This document shows, piece after piece, positions 1 to 10,205 of a DNA stretch of 64,000 bases (the first letter of the stretch is position 1; each line of letters begins with the position of its first letter). The DNA is from Dendrobium chrysotoxum (taxonomy: Eukaryota; Streptophyta; Magnoliopsida; Asparagales; Orchidaceae), in assembly GCA_019925795.1 (NCBI GenBank), contig CM034307.1, positions 1,736,001 through 1,800,000 of the forward strand, in the 5' to 3' direction. Below the pieces are notes generated by a model. It was not told the origin of the DNA and ran no database searches. It saw only the letters and a program-made list of their open reading frames with translations. Made by a program: the position numbers and the translations under genes.

Positions 1-328
1 TTTTTATTATTTGAGGTCTTTAGCATGGCCACTTGAGACCTTGACATGTGATTATTGGTAGCGGAGTTAGCATTGATTGGTCAGTTTTGCTATGTGCTTG
101 CTTGTGATGGGGTATTGTGTCCCATATAGTGAAGTAGCATCCAGTTGAGCTTGAGTGTTGTGGACGTGGATGCCCAAGATGATGCATCGTGGAAACACAA
201 GATCATGGTTGGGAGTTTTGGGTCGACATGGTCAACAAAATATATGTCAACAAGTCATCTGGTCATATGGCTTATGACTTCGTGTGCTATGGTTTGGATT
301 CCCTGAAATGGCAATTTGGGATTTTTAA
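1..328. other. Unassigned sequence beside truncated LTR
   Basis: I recognise no gene or repeat here. The sequence shows no match to the corresponding part of the right-hand LTR (16043-16740), so it is not simply the missing start of the left LTR. Homology between the two LTRs begins abruptly at about 329. This stretch is either another element inserted at that point or sequence joined by deletion. Confidence 0.5.
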
Positions 329-1129
329 TGGGCTCTGTCCATAACCATAATATAATGGTGCATTTGGCGGCGATCACCTGGTTCAGAGGGCCCCGAGTCA
401 TAATCGTTTATCCTGCAGTGCCATTTGGCGGTGAAACTGCCGGTTAGAGGACTCGTACCACGTCCTTACTGGTAGGAGATTGTTTGAGAATGGATCCTAG
501 TGATATTTTCGACCAGACGTTAGCTCTATGTGAGCTGAAGTAAATTTTTAACTTGTCCACCTCGGTAAACTGTTGCGGAGGATGGATGGATTTTGCTTTA
601 AGCGGTTTGATAGTTGGATTTCAATTTTTAAATATCTGGAGTTGGAAAGATTTTTGGATTTTGGAATTTTTCAGAAGGCTGGATTTTGTGGGGAATTTGA
701 GGTTTTGGGAGTTTTGTGGAGTTTTGGATTTTGTGAAATTTGAGATAATATTTTGAAATGATCTGTGTGGACCCCTCCGGTTGAGGTTTGCATTCAACAC
801 GGCCATCATCGGGGTGACCTTGAGGTCACTTGAAAATATTTGAGGTTTGAGGGCATTTTGAAATATTTGAAATTAACCCCTCCGGTTGAGCTCTACATTC
901 AACGCGGCCATCATCGGGGTGTATGGGGTCATTTATATTTATTTTATGTTTTGAACCTTGTCGACTCTGTCTAAAAATTGACAGAGGATCGGGTTTCGTA
1001 GGCTTTGTGCCTCTATAAGTGAATTCTCTTGATTATAGGCCTTGAAAGCCTAATATGAACGTATAAAATAAATATCTCGGTCGACCTCGCGACCGTATAT
1101 TTATTTAACGGTCCGAGCCGTGTCGACTC

Positions 1130-1400
1130 CCATCTACCCGTATAGGAGGATCGGGCTCGAATTGGAATTCACTTATTGACCCGCGCAGCATCCCTAGACG
1201 TCACGTGTGTACCAATAACACGCTCGCCGGGGCTCATGCGGGTGTTTGGGGGTATTTTATAATTGTTTGTTGAACCTCGTCAACTCCTATTTACTTGCTT
1301 TAGGAGGATCGGGTACAAACCTATTGACCCGCGCAGCATCCCTAGACGTCACGTGTATTCTTACTATACGCTCGCCGGGGCCCATACGGGTCATGATTAT
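1130..1400. repeat. Tandem ~148-bp LTR unit with G-box core, two copies
   Basis: Each unit carries GACGTCACGTG (1197-1207 and 1345-1355), a palindromic G-box (CACGTG) overlapping an ACGT core. Around it are a 'ccgcgcagcatccctag' block and a 'cgctcgccggggc' block. The same unit occurs twice in the right LTR, three times in the solo LTR at 48863-53881 and once, decayed, in the solo LTR at 28703-32855. ACGT cores are known binding sites of plant bZIP and bHLH factors. A role here is inference. Confidence 0.75.
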
Positions 1401-2319
1401 GTTTTCCCCTTTTAGTGTACCTATGTGTATACAAATTAAAGTGCACACGTGAGGGGGTATTCTTGGAATATTTGTAAACGCCTTCTGTCCGCTTGCATGA
1501 ATGTTGCAGATCTGGTGGCGTGGGGTTATACGATCTCCCCTACTGCTGCTTGTAGGTGGGTAGATGTAATCATTCATAGATTGGAATTGACTTCAGGATA
1601 CTGCATTTACTGAAGACTTTCTGCATCTACCCATAGATGGCATATATTGCTCACATTTGTATTCGTAGGAGGCTTGTATGTCTTGCAGATCTTTTTGCAT
1701 TTGATATGTCGTCTTCATAAAGTTGTTCGTAGGCGGGTCCTTGTTCTCTTCTTGTGTAGGAACTGTAGCAGCACTGATTGCATCAAGGTTACAATCATCT
1801 CACCTCTCAGTTGATAATTCATTGTATGAATCAGAGCTTCCTTATTACTTGATTTATTTGCATGCAAAAGTGATACAAGAGTCACATATTAATCATTACC
1901 ACTTGTATATGATTTGCACTAGTTATTGGGATGCTTTTGTGCATAATGAATCTTTCATTTGACTTTTGTTTGAATACTTGGAATTTGCAATCATCTTGAG
2001 TCACCAAAAACTGCTCTTGATTTTGTTATACTCTTTGTGAATGAATTTGCAACATTTTAGCATATCAATTTGTAAGCTCTTCATCATTTCCAAGAGTAGT
2101 TCTTATCCATTAGGAGCTTGTTTTATTGACACTGTTAAGCTCCTTTTCATGAACTTATGGAACCACTGATGTAGGATCTACAATCGTCATATCACTCATG
2201 TGTTGATTGAAAGTTCTTCGTGGTGACAATGAACATGTTGTCATACTGCAAATCTTCTTGTTCATGATTTCTGTATATGTACTCATTTATATCCTAATTG
2301 AGATGACCATTCCTTAGCC

Positions 2320-2880
2320 ATTCATTAAAGTTTTGATATCAAAGTCAAGTTCTTTGTGGTCCACACCGAATTCCTTGTATCACTTTCAAGTTCAAGCTCC
2401 TGATTATTTGGATTCAGTTTTGAGTCATTTGTAAGTTCACTTGGGTCCAGTTCAGGTTCCTTGCATTGTTCAGGTTCAAGCTAAAACTCCTTGCACCAAG
2501 TTCCTATGAGTTCAAGCTCTTTATGTTCATTTGAATCCTTGCTTGCAAATATGTCACAAGTTAATGTTCAAGTCTCTTGTATCCAATTCAAGTCTTCTGT
2601 GAATGTTCAAATTGGTCCCCTGTTGTTCAAAAGTCCACAAGTTCAAATTCAAGTTCTCTGTAGCCTTGCAAGTTCAAATCAAGTTTGACTTGAGTTTACA
2701 TATTCGAGTTCAAGCCCCAAATCTTGTCCAAATATAAGTTCAATTCAACATCATTTAATTGACTTTGATTTAGGTTAGATCTTATGTTCATTTGAGTTCA
2801 GTCCGAGTTTGCTTGACTTGAGTTTGGGTTCAGATTTAATTCATTTAAGTTCATTTTAGGCTCGTTTTGCGTTCAATTCA
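2320..2880. repeat. Degenerate 'aagttcaa' low-complexity tract in LTR
   Basis: Some 550 bases are built from irregularly repeated variants of 'caagttcaa' and 'gttcatttga'. The same tract recurs at about 18750-19300 and, in opposite orientation, at about 50340-50660 (gaactcaaactcaaatgaac). It has no convincing coding potential. Confidence 0.7.
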
Positions 2881-2998
2881 TTGTCCTATGATTGTCCAAA
2901 TAAAGTCCAAGTGTTGTCTTCTGTTCACCCGAAATTTCGGCAGCATTCCGGCATCTCCCCCGTTTAGGGGAAACTACGAAAAACTGGGCCTTTCCCAC

Positions 2999-3442
2999 CA
3001 CGCTAAGAAAAGCGTGTATGGTAGGTGCCCTCTTTCGAGGACACCGCGGCCGTGTAAAATCTTTAATCCCCCACCACGCTACGAAAAGCGTATATGGGTC
3101 TTCGACAGCACCTGTTTGAAAAACAGTTGTTTTCCCGCGAGCGGGTACTTATGAATATCCCCTTCTCGCCATAGGCGCCGCACCGACTTTCCATCCCATC
3201 ACGCTACAAAAAGCGTGTATAGGCGGTTTGCCGGTGCGCCGCGAATGCCGAAAAAGAGATTTTAGGTGATCACCCACTTCGTCGTAGGCGCCGCACCGGG
3301 TTCCCTTCCCACCACGCTACGAAAAGCGTGTATAGGCAGTTTGCCGGTGCGTCGCGAACGACGAAATGAGCTCTCGAAGTGATTACCCGATTCGTTGCAA
3401 GCCTCGCGACGCACTTCCTCCCACCACGCTAAGAAAAGCGTG
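2999..3442. repeat. Array of five short hairpins in left LTR
   Basis: The motif CACGCTAMGAAAAGCGTG (stem CACGCT/AGCGTG, six-base loop) occurs at 2999-3016, 3075-3092 (one stem base changed), 3200-3217, 3313-3330 and 3425-3442. Each is preceded by 'cccacca' or close to it and followed by 'tataggyggt' or similar. The array is present in all copies of this LTR family here. In element orientation it lies about 1.1-1.6 kb from the LTR start, probably downstream of the promoter and so within RNA. Confidence 0.85.
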
Positions 3443-3572
3443 TATAGGTGGTCGTTTTGTCGTGCTGCGAGTCTCGAGGCGGGCTCTCGGAGTTTTAGGG
3501 TTGGAGGGTTATACCTTGGTGACCGGCGGTGGTTCGTGGCACGAGGATTGAGACAAGGGAAGAGCATTTCTC

Positions 3573-3892
3573 TTTTAATTATAATTAGTTAATAATAATA
3601 ATTAATTAACTATAAGATAATTAATTATAATTAATAATTAATCATAATTAATTATAAGTAATAATGATTATTTAAAAATTAAAATAATTAATTATAATTA
3701 ATTTTAATTAATTATAGTTAATTGTTAGTAATACAATTAACCATAATTATAATAAAATAATTAATTATTAATTTAAATAAATCATTATTAATAATAATTA
3801 AAGATAATTAAGATATTTAATTATAATTAATTATTCTTAAATATAATTAATTAATTATAATAACAATTAGTTATAATTAAAAGATGTTAAAA
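3573..3892. repeat. AT-rich 'aattaattataatta' block in LTR
   Basis: About 320 bases consist almost only of A and T, with nested short inverted repeats of 'aattaattataatt'. The equivalent block in the right LTR is 19990-20322, with a few small length differences, as expected for replication slippage. Confidence 0.85.
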
Positions 3893-4595
3893 AAAAAAGC
3901 ACAATTTATACAGGATTTACATAGGGTTGAGCAGGATTTGAGTCGGATTTAGGCATCTGTTAATGTCACAATGAGTTAAATCCTCCCCCTCCCTCTCTGT
4001 TCGGTGTGTCTACGGGATTTGGCCGAAATAATGCATGTAAGGGAGGAAGGTTACCTTCCCTGGAAGCGAGCTTTCAGTTGTTGCTTCCGATCCGAAGTCG
4101 TAACTTTCGATCCGACTGGGAAGGGAGCGTCGATTTGAGGGAGGAATCGAGACAGGCAGTCGGCGAGGGAGCTGGGATCAGCGGCTTAGGGTTTCGGTTT
4201 GAAGGAACAAGGCTGGAGGAGGTCAGTGGATTGTGGAAGAGGTTGGCTACAAGTGGATCGGAAGGGGGTCAACGGGAGCTCTGCGGTTCGCGAACAGGAA
4301 CCAGGAGTCGAAGTTTTTTTTTTTTGTGTGTGTGGAGAGAGTCGAGAGGAGAAGCAGTGAAGCCGACACCCATTTCTCCTCCTTTTATTGATGCTGAGAG
4401 GAGGCTCGATCGAGGCAGGTGCGACATGTCTGCGAACGGCGCCGTTGCAGGGGTATGGGTTACTGTAGCAGTCTGCGGCTGATTAGGCTGTAGCAGGATA
4501 CGCGGGATGGGCGGCCGACTGCGGCAGATCCTGGCAGGTATGAATGCATTTTTTTATTCCTTTTTTTTCTTTTGTTTTAACAGTAGAGGTCAACA

Positions 4596-4608
4596 AATGC
4601 CCCCCAAC
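4596..4608 (-). other. Polypurine tract of the Tat element
   Basis: On the minus strand the bases just before the 3' LTR read TTGGGGGGCATT followed by TGTTGACC. A G-rich purine run directly beside the LTR start is the expected plus-strand priming site. Confidence 0.8.
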
Positions 4609-4660
4609 AAATGTGGTTCACGTCTAGAGCGAATCATGTTTGTTGTATGTTGATTGCCCT

Positions 4661-4830
4661 TGTGGATCTCCAAATATTTATTTTAGATGTCACACAAAGG
4701 TTTTCATTTAGTAGATCTTCAAAAGTTTGCTTGGATGTCACACTAAGATTTTCATTTAGTGGATCTCCAGAAGTTTGCTTGGATGTCACACTAAGGTTAT
4801 CATTCTGTAGATCTTCAAGTGTTTATCTCT
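4661..4830. repeat. 48-bp tandem repeat, about three copies
   Basis: The marker 'gatgtcacac' begins at 4686, 4734 and 4782, an exact 48-base period. Each unit has 'ttttcatttagt' and 'gatcttcaaaagttt' parts with a few substitutions. Confidence 0.8.
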
Positions 4831-5183
4831 GTGTCTTCGTGGATCTTTAGATGCACTTGTAATCATCAATATGATTGACATGTTGGCTCTTGTTAAGTAG
4901 AGATCCATAGGATAGTGACATAACACTTCAAATTCACATTCCTGGGTTGTTACTTTATAGATAAATAGCATCTCCACTTTCTGTTCTTCTCCTGCCACCA
5001 CTTGCCACATTAGTTTCTAGCAATTTAGTAATTGCTCAACATTTCTAAATTCATCAGTTGGTGGGACTTTGCAGTCTCTTGTACTGATTATATCTTGCCC
5101 AAATTATACTTCTTGCTGATGACACATCCAGTTTATGGAGGATCTTTTATTCTTTCTTCCTTTAACTGTATTTCGGCAAGAAA

Positions 5184-5247
5184 TTTTAAATATTTATTTG
5201 GGGATCTCGGCATGCGGCGCGATGTCGACCCAAATAAATATTTAAAA
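5184..5247. repeat. Large hairpin 1, 19-bp perfect arms
   Basis: The left arm TTTTAAATATTTATTTGGG (5184-5202) is exactly complementary to CCCAAATAAATATTTAAAA (5229-5247). The loop contains 'gatctcggcatgcggcgcgatgtcga'-type sequence of alternating GC-rich character. Two related hairpins lie at 6508-6571 and 6626-6690. Sequence outside the right arm ('atgcccc', then 'agggacattt') is also shared. Confidence 0.9.
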
Positions 5248-5825
5248 TGCCCCCAGTCTTTAGGGACATTTGTAGAAGTCATTCAGGATACTTCTTTTTG
5301 TAGCTTTAGCTTCTCTGAGATTTTGGTTCCCTCTGTCCTGTTCTTTGTGCTACGGACATTGATGGAGAATTACCTGATTTGTCTCTACTGACTTGTCAGG
5401 TGATTTTTGTACCTTCTGCCCTATGTTTCTTGCTTTGGTGGGCTTGATGAAGGAGTAGATGCTGGTGACCTAAACCTTTTAGGTTTATTTTAGGTCAGTG
5501 GCGGGAAGTCATCGGTCCAGAGCTTTGTGCATAGCAGACTTGTTGATGACGGAATCCTCTTAGTTCAGCTTTAAGCTTTTCATGAACTTTGGGATAATTT
5601 CTTCGGTCCTTTGCTTTGTGCTTTGGTGGACTTGTTGAAGAAAAGTTCCTTCGATCCTAGCTTTGTGCTTTATGGATTTGTTGAAGGATTTGCAGGTTCT
5701 GGATTTGATTGATAGTACCAAATATAGGTAGTATCTTAATCCTTAACCACTTGAGGAGACTTTAATCTGAGTCACCTGAGTTCATCAGATCGGGAGAGCT
5801 GGGATTTGACAGCTCTTCGTCCTCT

Positions 5826-6311
5826 GGTTGCTGAGATGGGGGTTCCTCTACTACGGTCTTTCTTATGGCGTGTTGAGTTGATGGAGCTGCCAGCGATCCG
5901 GCCATATTTGGGCTTGTTGGATCCGACCTCTTACACCCATTCAGGCTTCAGACTTGAGCTAGGGGAAATGTGCTCCCCAATGCTGATTTTGCTGAAGTTG
6001 GTAGATTGTGGGTTCTCCTTTGTGGTTGAAGATTTAGAGCCTCCGTATATTTGGTAGTTGCTCGAGATTCCTCCTTTCCACTGGAACTTTGATTCTCCGG
6101 TCAATTAGGAGAATTTTGTAGACTACGATCACTTGAACTTATCGAGTCAAATTTGCCTTCGTACTTCCTACAGTCCCTACTGACGGGTTGACGAAGTGGG
6201 GGTTCCGCTACTACGGCCTTTCTTGTGGCGTGTTGAGTAGACGGAGCTGCCAGCGATCCGGCCATATTTGGGCGTGTTGGATTCGACCTCTTACACCCAC
6301 TCGAACCTTAA
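5826..6311. repeat. 126-bp direct repeat, 360-bp offset
   Basis: Positions 5826-5951 and 6186-6311 match almost without gaps at a constant offset of 360. The shared core includes 'ctgccagcgatccggccat' and 'gacctcttacaccca'. Substitutions are scattered and include changes that alter any reading frame meaning, so it is not an obvious coding duplication. Confidence 0.85.
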
Positions 6312-6507
6312 GCTTCAGGCTGTTGAAAGACTTCAGGTTGTTCTGGCTCAATTTGTTAGAGTGTGTAGTTGTAAAAATATCTTTCTGACCTTTGAAATCT
6401 TGGTTTGTTGGAGGAGGTGGTGCCTCGATCTTTTGAAGCTCACCTGCATATACTTTGAAAAGAATTCGTTGTATTCTTTCAGTATAAAAGAATGTTTGCA
6501 TTGGTGA

Positions 6508-6571
6508 TTTTAAATATTTATTCGGGGATCTCGGCATGCAGCGCGATGTCGACCCGAATAAATATTTAAAA
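6508..6571. repeat. Large hairpin 2, compensatory base change
   Basis: The left arm TTTTAAATATTTATTCGGG (6508-6526) pairs perfectly with CCCGAATAAATATTTAAAA (6553-6571). Compared with hairpin 1, T becomes C in the left arm and A becomes G at the paired place in the right arm, so pairing is kept. Confidence 0.9.
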
Positions 6572-6625
6572 TGCCCCATGTCTCGCAGGGACATTTCATA
6601 ATGGAGTAAATTTAAAATTTTGTGA

Positions 6626-6690
6626 TTTTAAATATTTATTTTGGGGATCTCGGCGCGTAGCACGATGTCAACCCAAATAAATATTTAAAA
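6626..6690. repeat. Large hairpin 3
   Basis: The left arm at 6626-6645 has one extra T relative to hairpin 1. It pairs with CCCAAATAAATATTTAAAA at 6672-6690 with a single bulge. It lies 54 bases after hairpin 2, near the end of the pol region. Confidence 0.85.
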
Positions 6691-6821
6691 TACCCTTGTC
6701 CTGTGGGGAGATTTTGAAATGCATTCTTGTAACACAAGAGAATTTCAAAAATGTAGTATAAAGTGTATATAAATATGCATGGAATACACAGTACATTAAA
6801 TATAACATTTTTTGAGCAGTT

Positions 6822-7925
6822 TTATGCATGATACTTCTTCAGGTGTCGACCGTTGATCGGTGGCATAGGCCTCTGACCGTGCAGATCGATGAGCTGGTAG
6901 GCTCCTCCTTGATACACCTTCTCGATGACGAAGGGACCCTCCCAATTAGATACGAATTTACCACCAATTTTTCGGTGAGGGATGATTGGCCTTCTCAGCA
7001 CCAGGACCAATTCCCCTTCTTGAAAGGATCGAGGACGTACCATTCGATCAAATGATTTCGTCATCCTTCCTCGGTAGATTTCTAGGTTTTGTTGGGCTTG
7101 CAACCTAACTTCGTCGAGTGCATCGAGCTCCTCCATTCTCAGGCGAGTATTCTGCTCTTGAGTTAGATCATTCTGGATAGCGACCCGAAGAGACGGTAGT
7201 TCAACTTCTAGTGGCAAGACGGTTTCAGCCCCGAACACTAGTGAGTAGGGAGTGGCTTTGGTTGGTGTTTTGTAGGTCATACGATACGCCCACAATGCTT
7301 CTGCCATCTTTGTATGCCATTCTCTTTTGTTCTTGGTGAGGATCTTCAACAATTTCACCAGCGTCTTGTTGAAGGCCTCAGCCAAACCATTGGCTCTTGG
7401 GTTATATATATAGACGAGTACCGCCAGTCAATCTTGTGACGATCTACAAACTTGTAGATTTTTGTACTCTTGAATGCTGTGCCATTGTCTGAGATTACTC
7501 GGCGTGGTACACCGAATCTATAGATGACATTGTGGGTGAAGAAGTTGATCACGTGCTCGGACGTGACCTCCCTGAATGGAGTTGCTTCTGCCCATTTAGA
7601 AAAAATAGTCTGTTGCTGCCAGTATAAAGCGGTGTCCTGCCGAAGACGGCGGATCTATCGGTCCAATTATATCAGTGCCCCAACATTCGAATGGCCAGGA
7701 TGCAATTGTTGGATGCAGTGGATTTGGCGGTTAATGAATAACATCACCGTGAATCTGACACTCGTGGCACCTCTTAGCGTGGTTGATACAATCTCTCACC
7801 ATCGTAGGCCAGTAATAACCCATTCTTTTAATTTTAACAGCAATCTTGGGACCTGACTGGTGTGCTCTGCAGAGTCCTTCATGAACTTCTGCTACCACTT
7901 TATCAGCTTCCTTGGCCCTAGGCAT
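6822..7925 (-). pseudogene. Integrase region of Tat element, broken
   Basis: The integrase joins element DNA to the target. The HHCC zinc-binding part is in the frame 7925-7731, with H and H spaced before CHECQ. The catalytic core follows. The first Asp lies in a GTDIIGP segment after an in-frame TAA at about 7730, the second Asp in ISDNGTAF (frame 7552-7355), and the segment that should hold the Glu is at about 7385. An extra T near 7600 and an extra TA near 7410 shift the frame. The last open piece (7385-6822, 187 residues) carries the end of the core and the C-terminal domain (for example GPFVIEKVYQGGAYQLIDLHG) and ends with a normal stop. No chromodomain is seen, consistent with Tat rather than chromoviruses. 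Confidence 0.88.
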
Positions 7926-7930
7926 GGTAG

Positions 7931-9133
7931 CTACATTTGATCAAAAGCCCGCCGATATAGCATATTATTGACAAACGCGTATCGCAATGCTCTTTTTCTA
8001 ATTTGTGCAGCCAGAGATTTATCTGTTGGGAGTTTTCTTTCTTTGAAGTAGTCGACGAATAGTCGCCTCCAATCATCTTCGACTTCAACATCTAAGCAAT
8101 ACCACCATGATTCTGAAGCTAGACTGGCCTTACGTCTTCTCTTAGGAGCTTGATTTTCTTCATGTTGATATTCAAGATCAACTGGTTGGGGAGGTTTAGG
8201 ATTAACCGGGGTTGCATCCTGCTGGCTTGAACCTAGTAGTCCCTCTGCCTGCGGGAATTGTAAGATTGTTGGCTCTAAGACCCGGCGATTTTCAACTGCA
8301 ATGAATATAGGTGGCCTTTTGTCTTCATTTGCAAGCTCCTTAGCCAGTTTGGCTAGACAATCTGCTTTTGCATTCTGTCCTCGAGGAACCTGAGTCATCC
8401 TGACATTCGGTATTTGTTTTAGAAGCTCAAGAGCTCGTCGGTGATAGTGGGCCAATTCAAGCTTGCAAATCTTGTAAATGCCCAGGACTTGATTTATCAC
8501 AAGTTGAGAATCACCGAAATTTTGGAGATCGGTGATTTGGACATTAATTGCAATCTCCAGTCCCGCTATTAGAGCTTCATATTCGGCTTCATTATTGGTC
8601 CGAGGTTCAGTTAGACTGAACGAGAATCTCATGATACCTCCCTCGGGTTCTATAAAGACAAGACCGATGCCAGCTTGGGCCTTTGCAAGATTTGGAGGTT
8701 TGGGAGACTTGATAGACGATGCTCCATCAAAGTACATCTCCCAAAATGATAGCTTTTCTTCTTCATCAACCTGCATGATTTGTTCATCTGGCAAATCATC
8801 ATTGAGCGGGGAGTCTGCAGGGATTGGATGCGCGGCGAGAAAATCTGCTAAAGCTTGTCCCTTTACCGCCTTCTGCGGCATGTACACAATATCGAATTGC
8901 AGTAATAGCACTGCCCACCTTGCCAAACGACCTGTCAACGCTGGTCTTGTCATCAAGAACTTCAATGGATCGATCTTTGATATCAAGGTGATTTTGTGAG
9001 AGAGTATATAGTGGCGAAGTTTCTGAACTGCGAAAATCAGCGCCAGACAATGCTTTTCGATTGGAGAATATCGCACTTCAGCTCCTATTAATCTCCGACT
9101 AATGTAGTAGAGCATTTTCTTTTCCTTTTTCAT
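7931..9133 (-). CDS. Tat element RNase H plus archaeal-type RNase H
   Basis: This open frame of about 400 residues is part of the pol polyprotein. Residues 1-105 match the RNase H that normally follows Ty3 reverse transcriptase (YYISRRLIGAEVRYSPIEKH). Residues 130-265 form a second RNase H with the four acidic residues visible: D136 in YFDGAS, E184 in NNEAEYEAL, D208 in GDSQLVI and D258 in NAKADCLA. This duplicated RNase H defines the Tat/Ogre lineage. The frame differs from the reverse transcriptase frame upstream; the break is near 9110-9125 in an A-rich stretch. The region after residue 270 is a tether leading to integrase and ends at a stop where the frame shifts again at about 7930. Confidence 0.9.
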   Translation of the reverse strand: MKKEKKMLYYISRRLIGAEVRYSPIEKHCLALIFAVQKLRHYILSHKITLISKIDPLKFLMTRPALTGRLARWAVLLLQFDIVYMPQKAVKGQALADFLAAHPIPADSPLNDDLPDEQIMQVDEEEKLSFWEMYFDGASSIKSPKPPNLAKAQAGIGLVFIEPEGGIMRFSFSLTEPRTNNEAEYEALIAGLEIAINVQITDLQNFGDSQLVINQVLGIYKICKLELAHYHRRALELLKQIPNVRMTQVPRGQNAKADCLAKLAKELANEDKRPPIFIAVENRRVLEPTILQFPQAEGLLGSSQQDATPVNPKPPQPVDLEYQHEENQAPKRRRKASLASESWWYCLDVEVEDDWRRLFVDYFKERKLPTDKSLAAQIRKRALRYAFVNNMLYRRAFDQM

Positions 9134-10205
9134 TGTGTTGGGCCAGCAATGCTCCGAGGGACTCTTCTAATGCAGCTGTATACAGTATAAGAGGCTTCCC
9201 CGGAATTGGCGCTGCGAGAATGGGTGGATTCAACAAGTATCTTTTGATACTGTCAAATGCTTCCTGACATTCTTCATCCCACTTGAAGCGAACGTCCTTC
9301 TTCATCAATTTTGAAAATGGCTGGCACATACTTGACAGATTCGATATGAATCGTCGAATGAAAGCCAGTTGCCTTTGCAAGGAGCTGAGTTGACGGAGGC
9401 TTCTTGGTAGTGGCATCTCTATGATCGCCTTGATTTTATTGGGATCAACTTCTATGCCTCGGTGACGGACGACATAGCCAAGAAATTTACCGGAGGAGAC
9501 CCCGAAAGCACACTTGAGGGGATTCATCTTCAAGTCAAATTTCCTGATTCTTTCAAATACGATCCTCAGGTCGTTTAAATGATCTTTCCGGTCTATGCTC
9601 TTAACGACAAGGTCATCAACACAGCACTCTACCTTTCGGTGTATCAGCTCATAAAAAATATGGGTCATCGCCCGCTGGTAAATGACACCAGCATTCTTCA
9701 AGCCAAAGGGCATGACGGTGTAGCAGAAAATACCGATGGGCGTTCTGAATGATGTATGCCTTTCATCCTCAGGAGCCATCTTGATCTGGTTGTATCCTGA
9801 CGATCCATCCATAAACGAGAACATGTCATAGTTTGACGTGTTGTCTACTAGGAGTTCGGATACAGGCAGCGGAAAATCGTCTTTTGGACATACCTTGTTG
9901 AGGTCCCGAAAGTCAATACAGATACGAATCTGTCCATTCTTCTTCTTGACAGGGACAATATTGGCAATCCAATCGGCATACTTTTCCTCTCGGATGAAGC
10001 CCGTCTCTATGAGTTTCTTTGTTTCTGCAATCACCTGTTCTTCAATCTCCAATCTCATTCTCCTTGGAGCTTGTTTGACTGGCGCCACATCTGGTTTGAT
10101 TGCTAGTCTGTGAACTGCTACATCAGGGGATAAGCCGGACATTTCAGCATATGTCCAGGCAAAGCAATCCCTGAATTCACAGAGAAGTTCTTTTATCTCT
10201 TTCAC
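9099..10205 (-). CDS. Tat element reverse transcriptase
   Basis: This 368-residue open frame copies element RNA into DNA. Visible landmarks in order are the ICIDFRDLNKVCPKDDFPLP block (95-114), the FMDGSSGYNQIKM block (131-143), the GLKNAG block (168-173), the catalytic box at 195-198 and the connection region with LGYVV. The catalytic box reads CVDD, where Ty3 enzymes normally have YVDD or YIDD. Both aspartates are kept, but Tyr-to-Cys is a single transition and is probably damaging. The Ser in GSSGY where Phe is usual is a second departure. The frame overlaps the upstream protease frame by four bases. Confidence 0.92.
   Translation of the reverse strand: MKEIKELLCEFRDCFAWTYAEMSGLSPDVAVHRLAIKPDVAPVKQAPRRMRLEIEEQVIAETKKLIETGFIREEKYADWIANIVPVKKKNGQIRICIDFRDLNKVCPKDDFPLPVSELLVDNTSNYDMFSFMDGSSGYNQIKMAPEDERHTSFRTPIGIFCYTVMPFGLKNAGVIYQRAMTHIFYELIHRKVECCVDDLVVKSIDRKDHLNDLRIVFERIRKFDLKMNPLKCAFGVSSGKFLGYVVRHRGIEVDPNKIKAIIEMPLPRSLRQLSSLQRQLAFIRRFISNLSSMCQPFSKLMKKDVRFKWDEECQEAFDSIKRYLLNPPILAAPIPGKPLILYTAALEESLGALLAQHNEKGKENALLH

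Larger units (their letters stand above)
329..4595 (-). repeat. Left LTR (element 3' LTR), truncated
   Basis: Matches the right LTR from its position 16743 to its end at 21020. By eye, mismatches are about two in a hundred over the first 650 bases. It ends in CAACA at 4595, where the polypurine tract begins. About 700 bases of the LTR's element-3' part are missing and are replaced by unrelated sequence at 1-328. The open frames inside it (for example 4006-4482) are not kept in the right LTR, so I treat the LTR as non-coding. Confidence 0.92.
4609..6821. other. Non-coding spacer between integrase and 3' LTR
   Basis: About 2.2 kb without a convincing gene, which is usual for Tat-lineage elements. 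It contains a three-copy 48-bp tandem repeat, a 126-bp direct repeat with a 360-bp offset, several loosely repeated 'gctttgtgctttggtgg' segments (about 5400-5700) and three large hairpins, described separately. Confidence 0.75.

Noticed and set aside
2867..3592. Short frames and regular repeats that could suggest a CRISPR-like array
   Set aside because: The repeats are hairpins within an LTR, with spacings that are themselves repeated between copies. There are no unique spacers and the DNA is plant nuclear.
4006..4482. A 158-residue open frame in the left LTR
   Set aside because: The matching part of the right LTR (20400-20900) is broken into several frames by small indels, and the residues are low complexity. 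It is LTR sequence, not a conserved gene.
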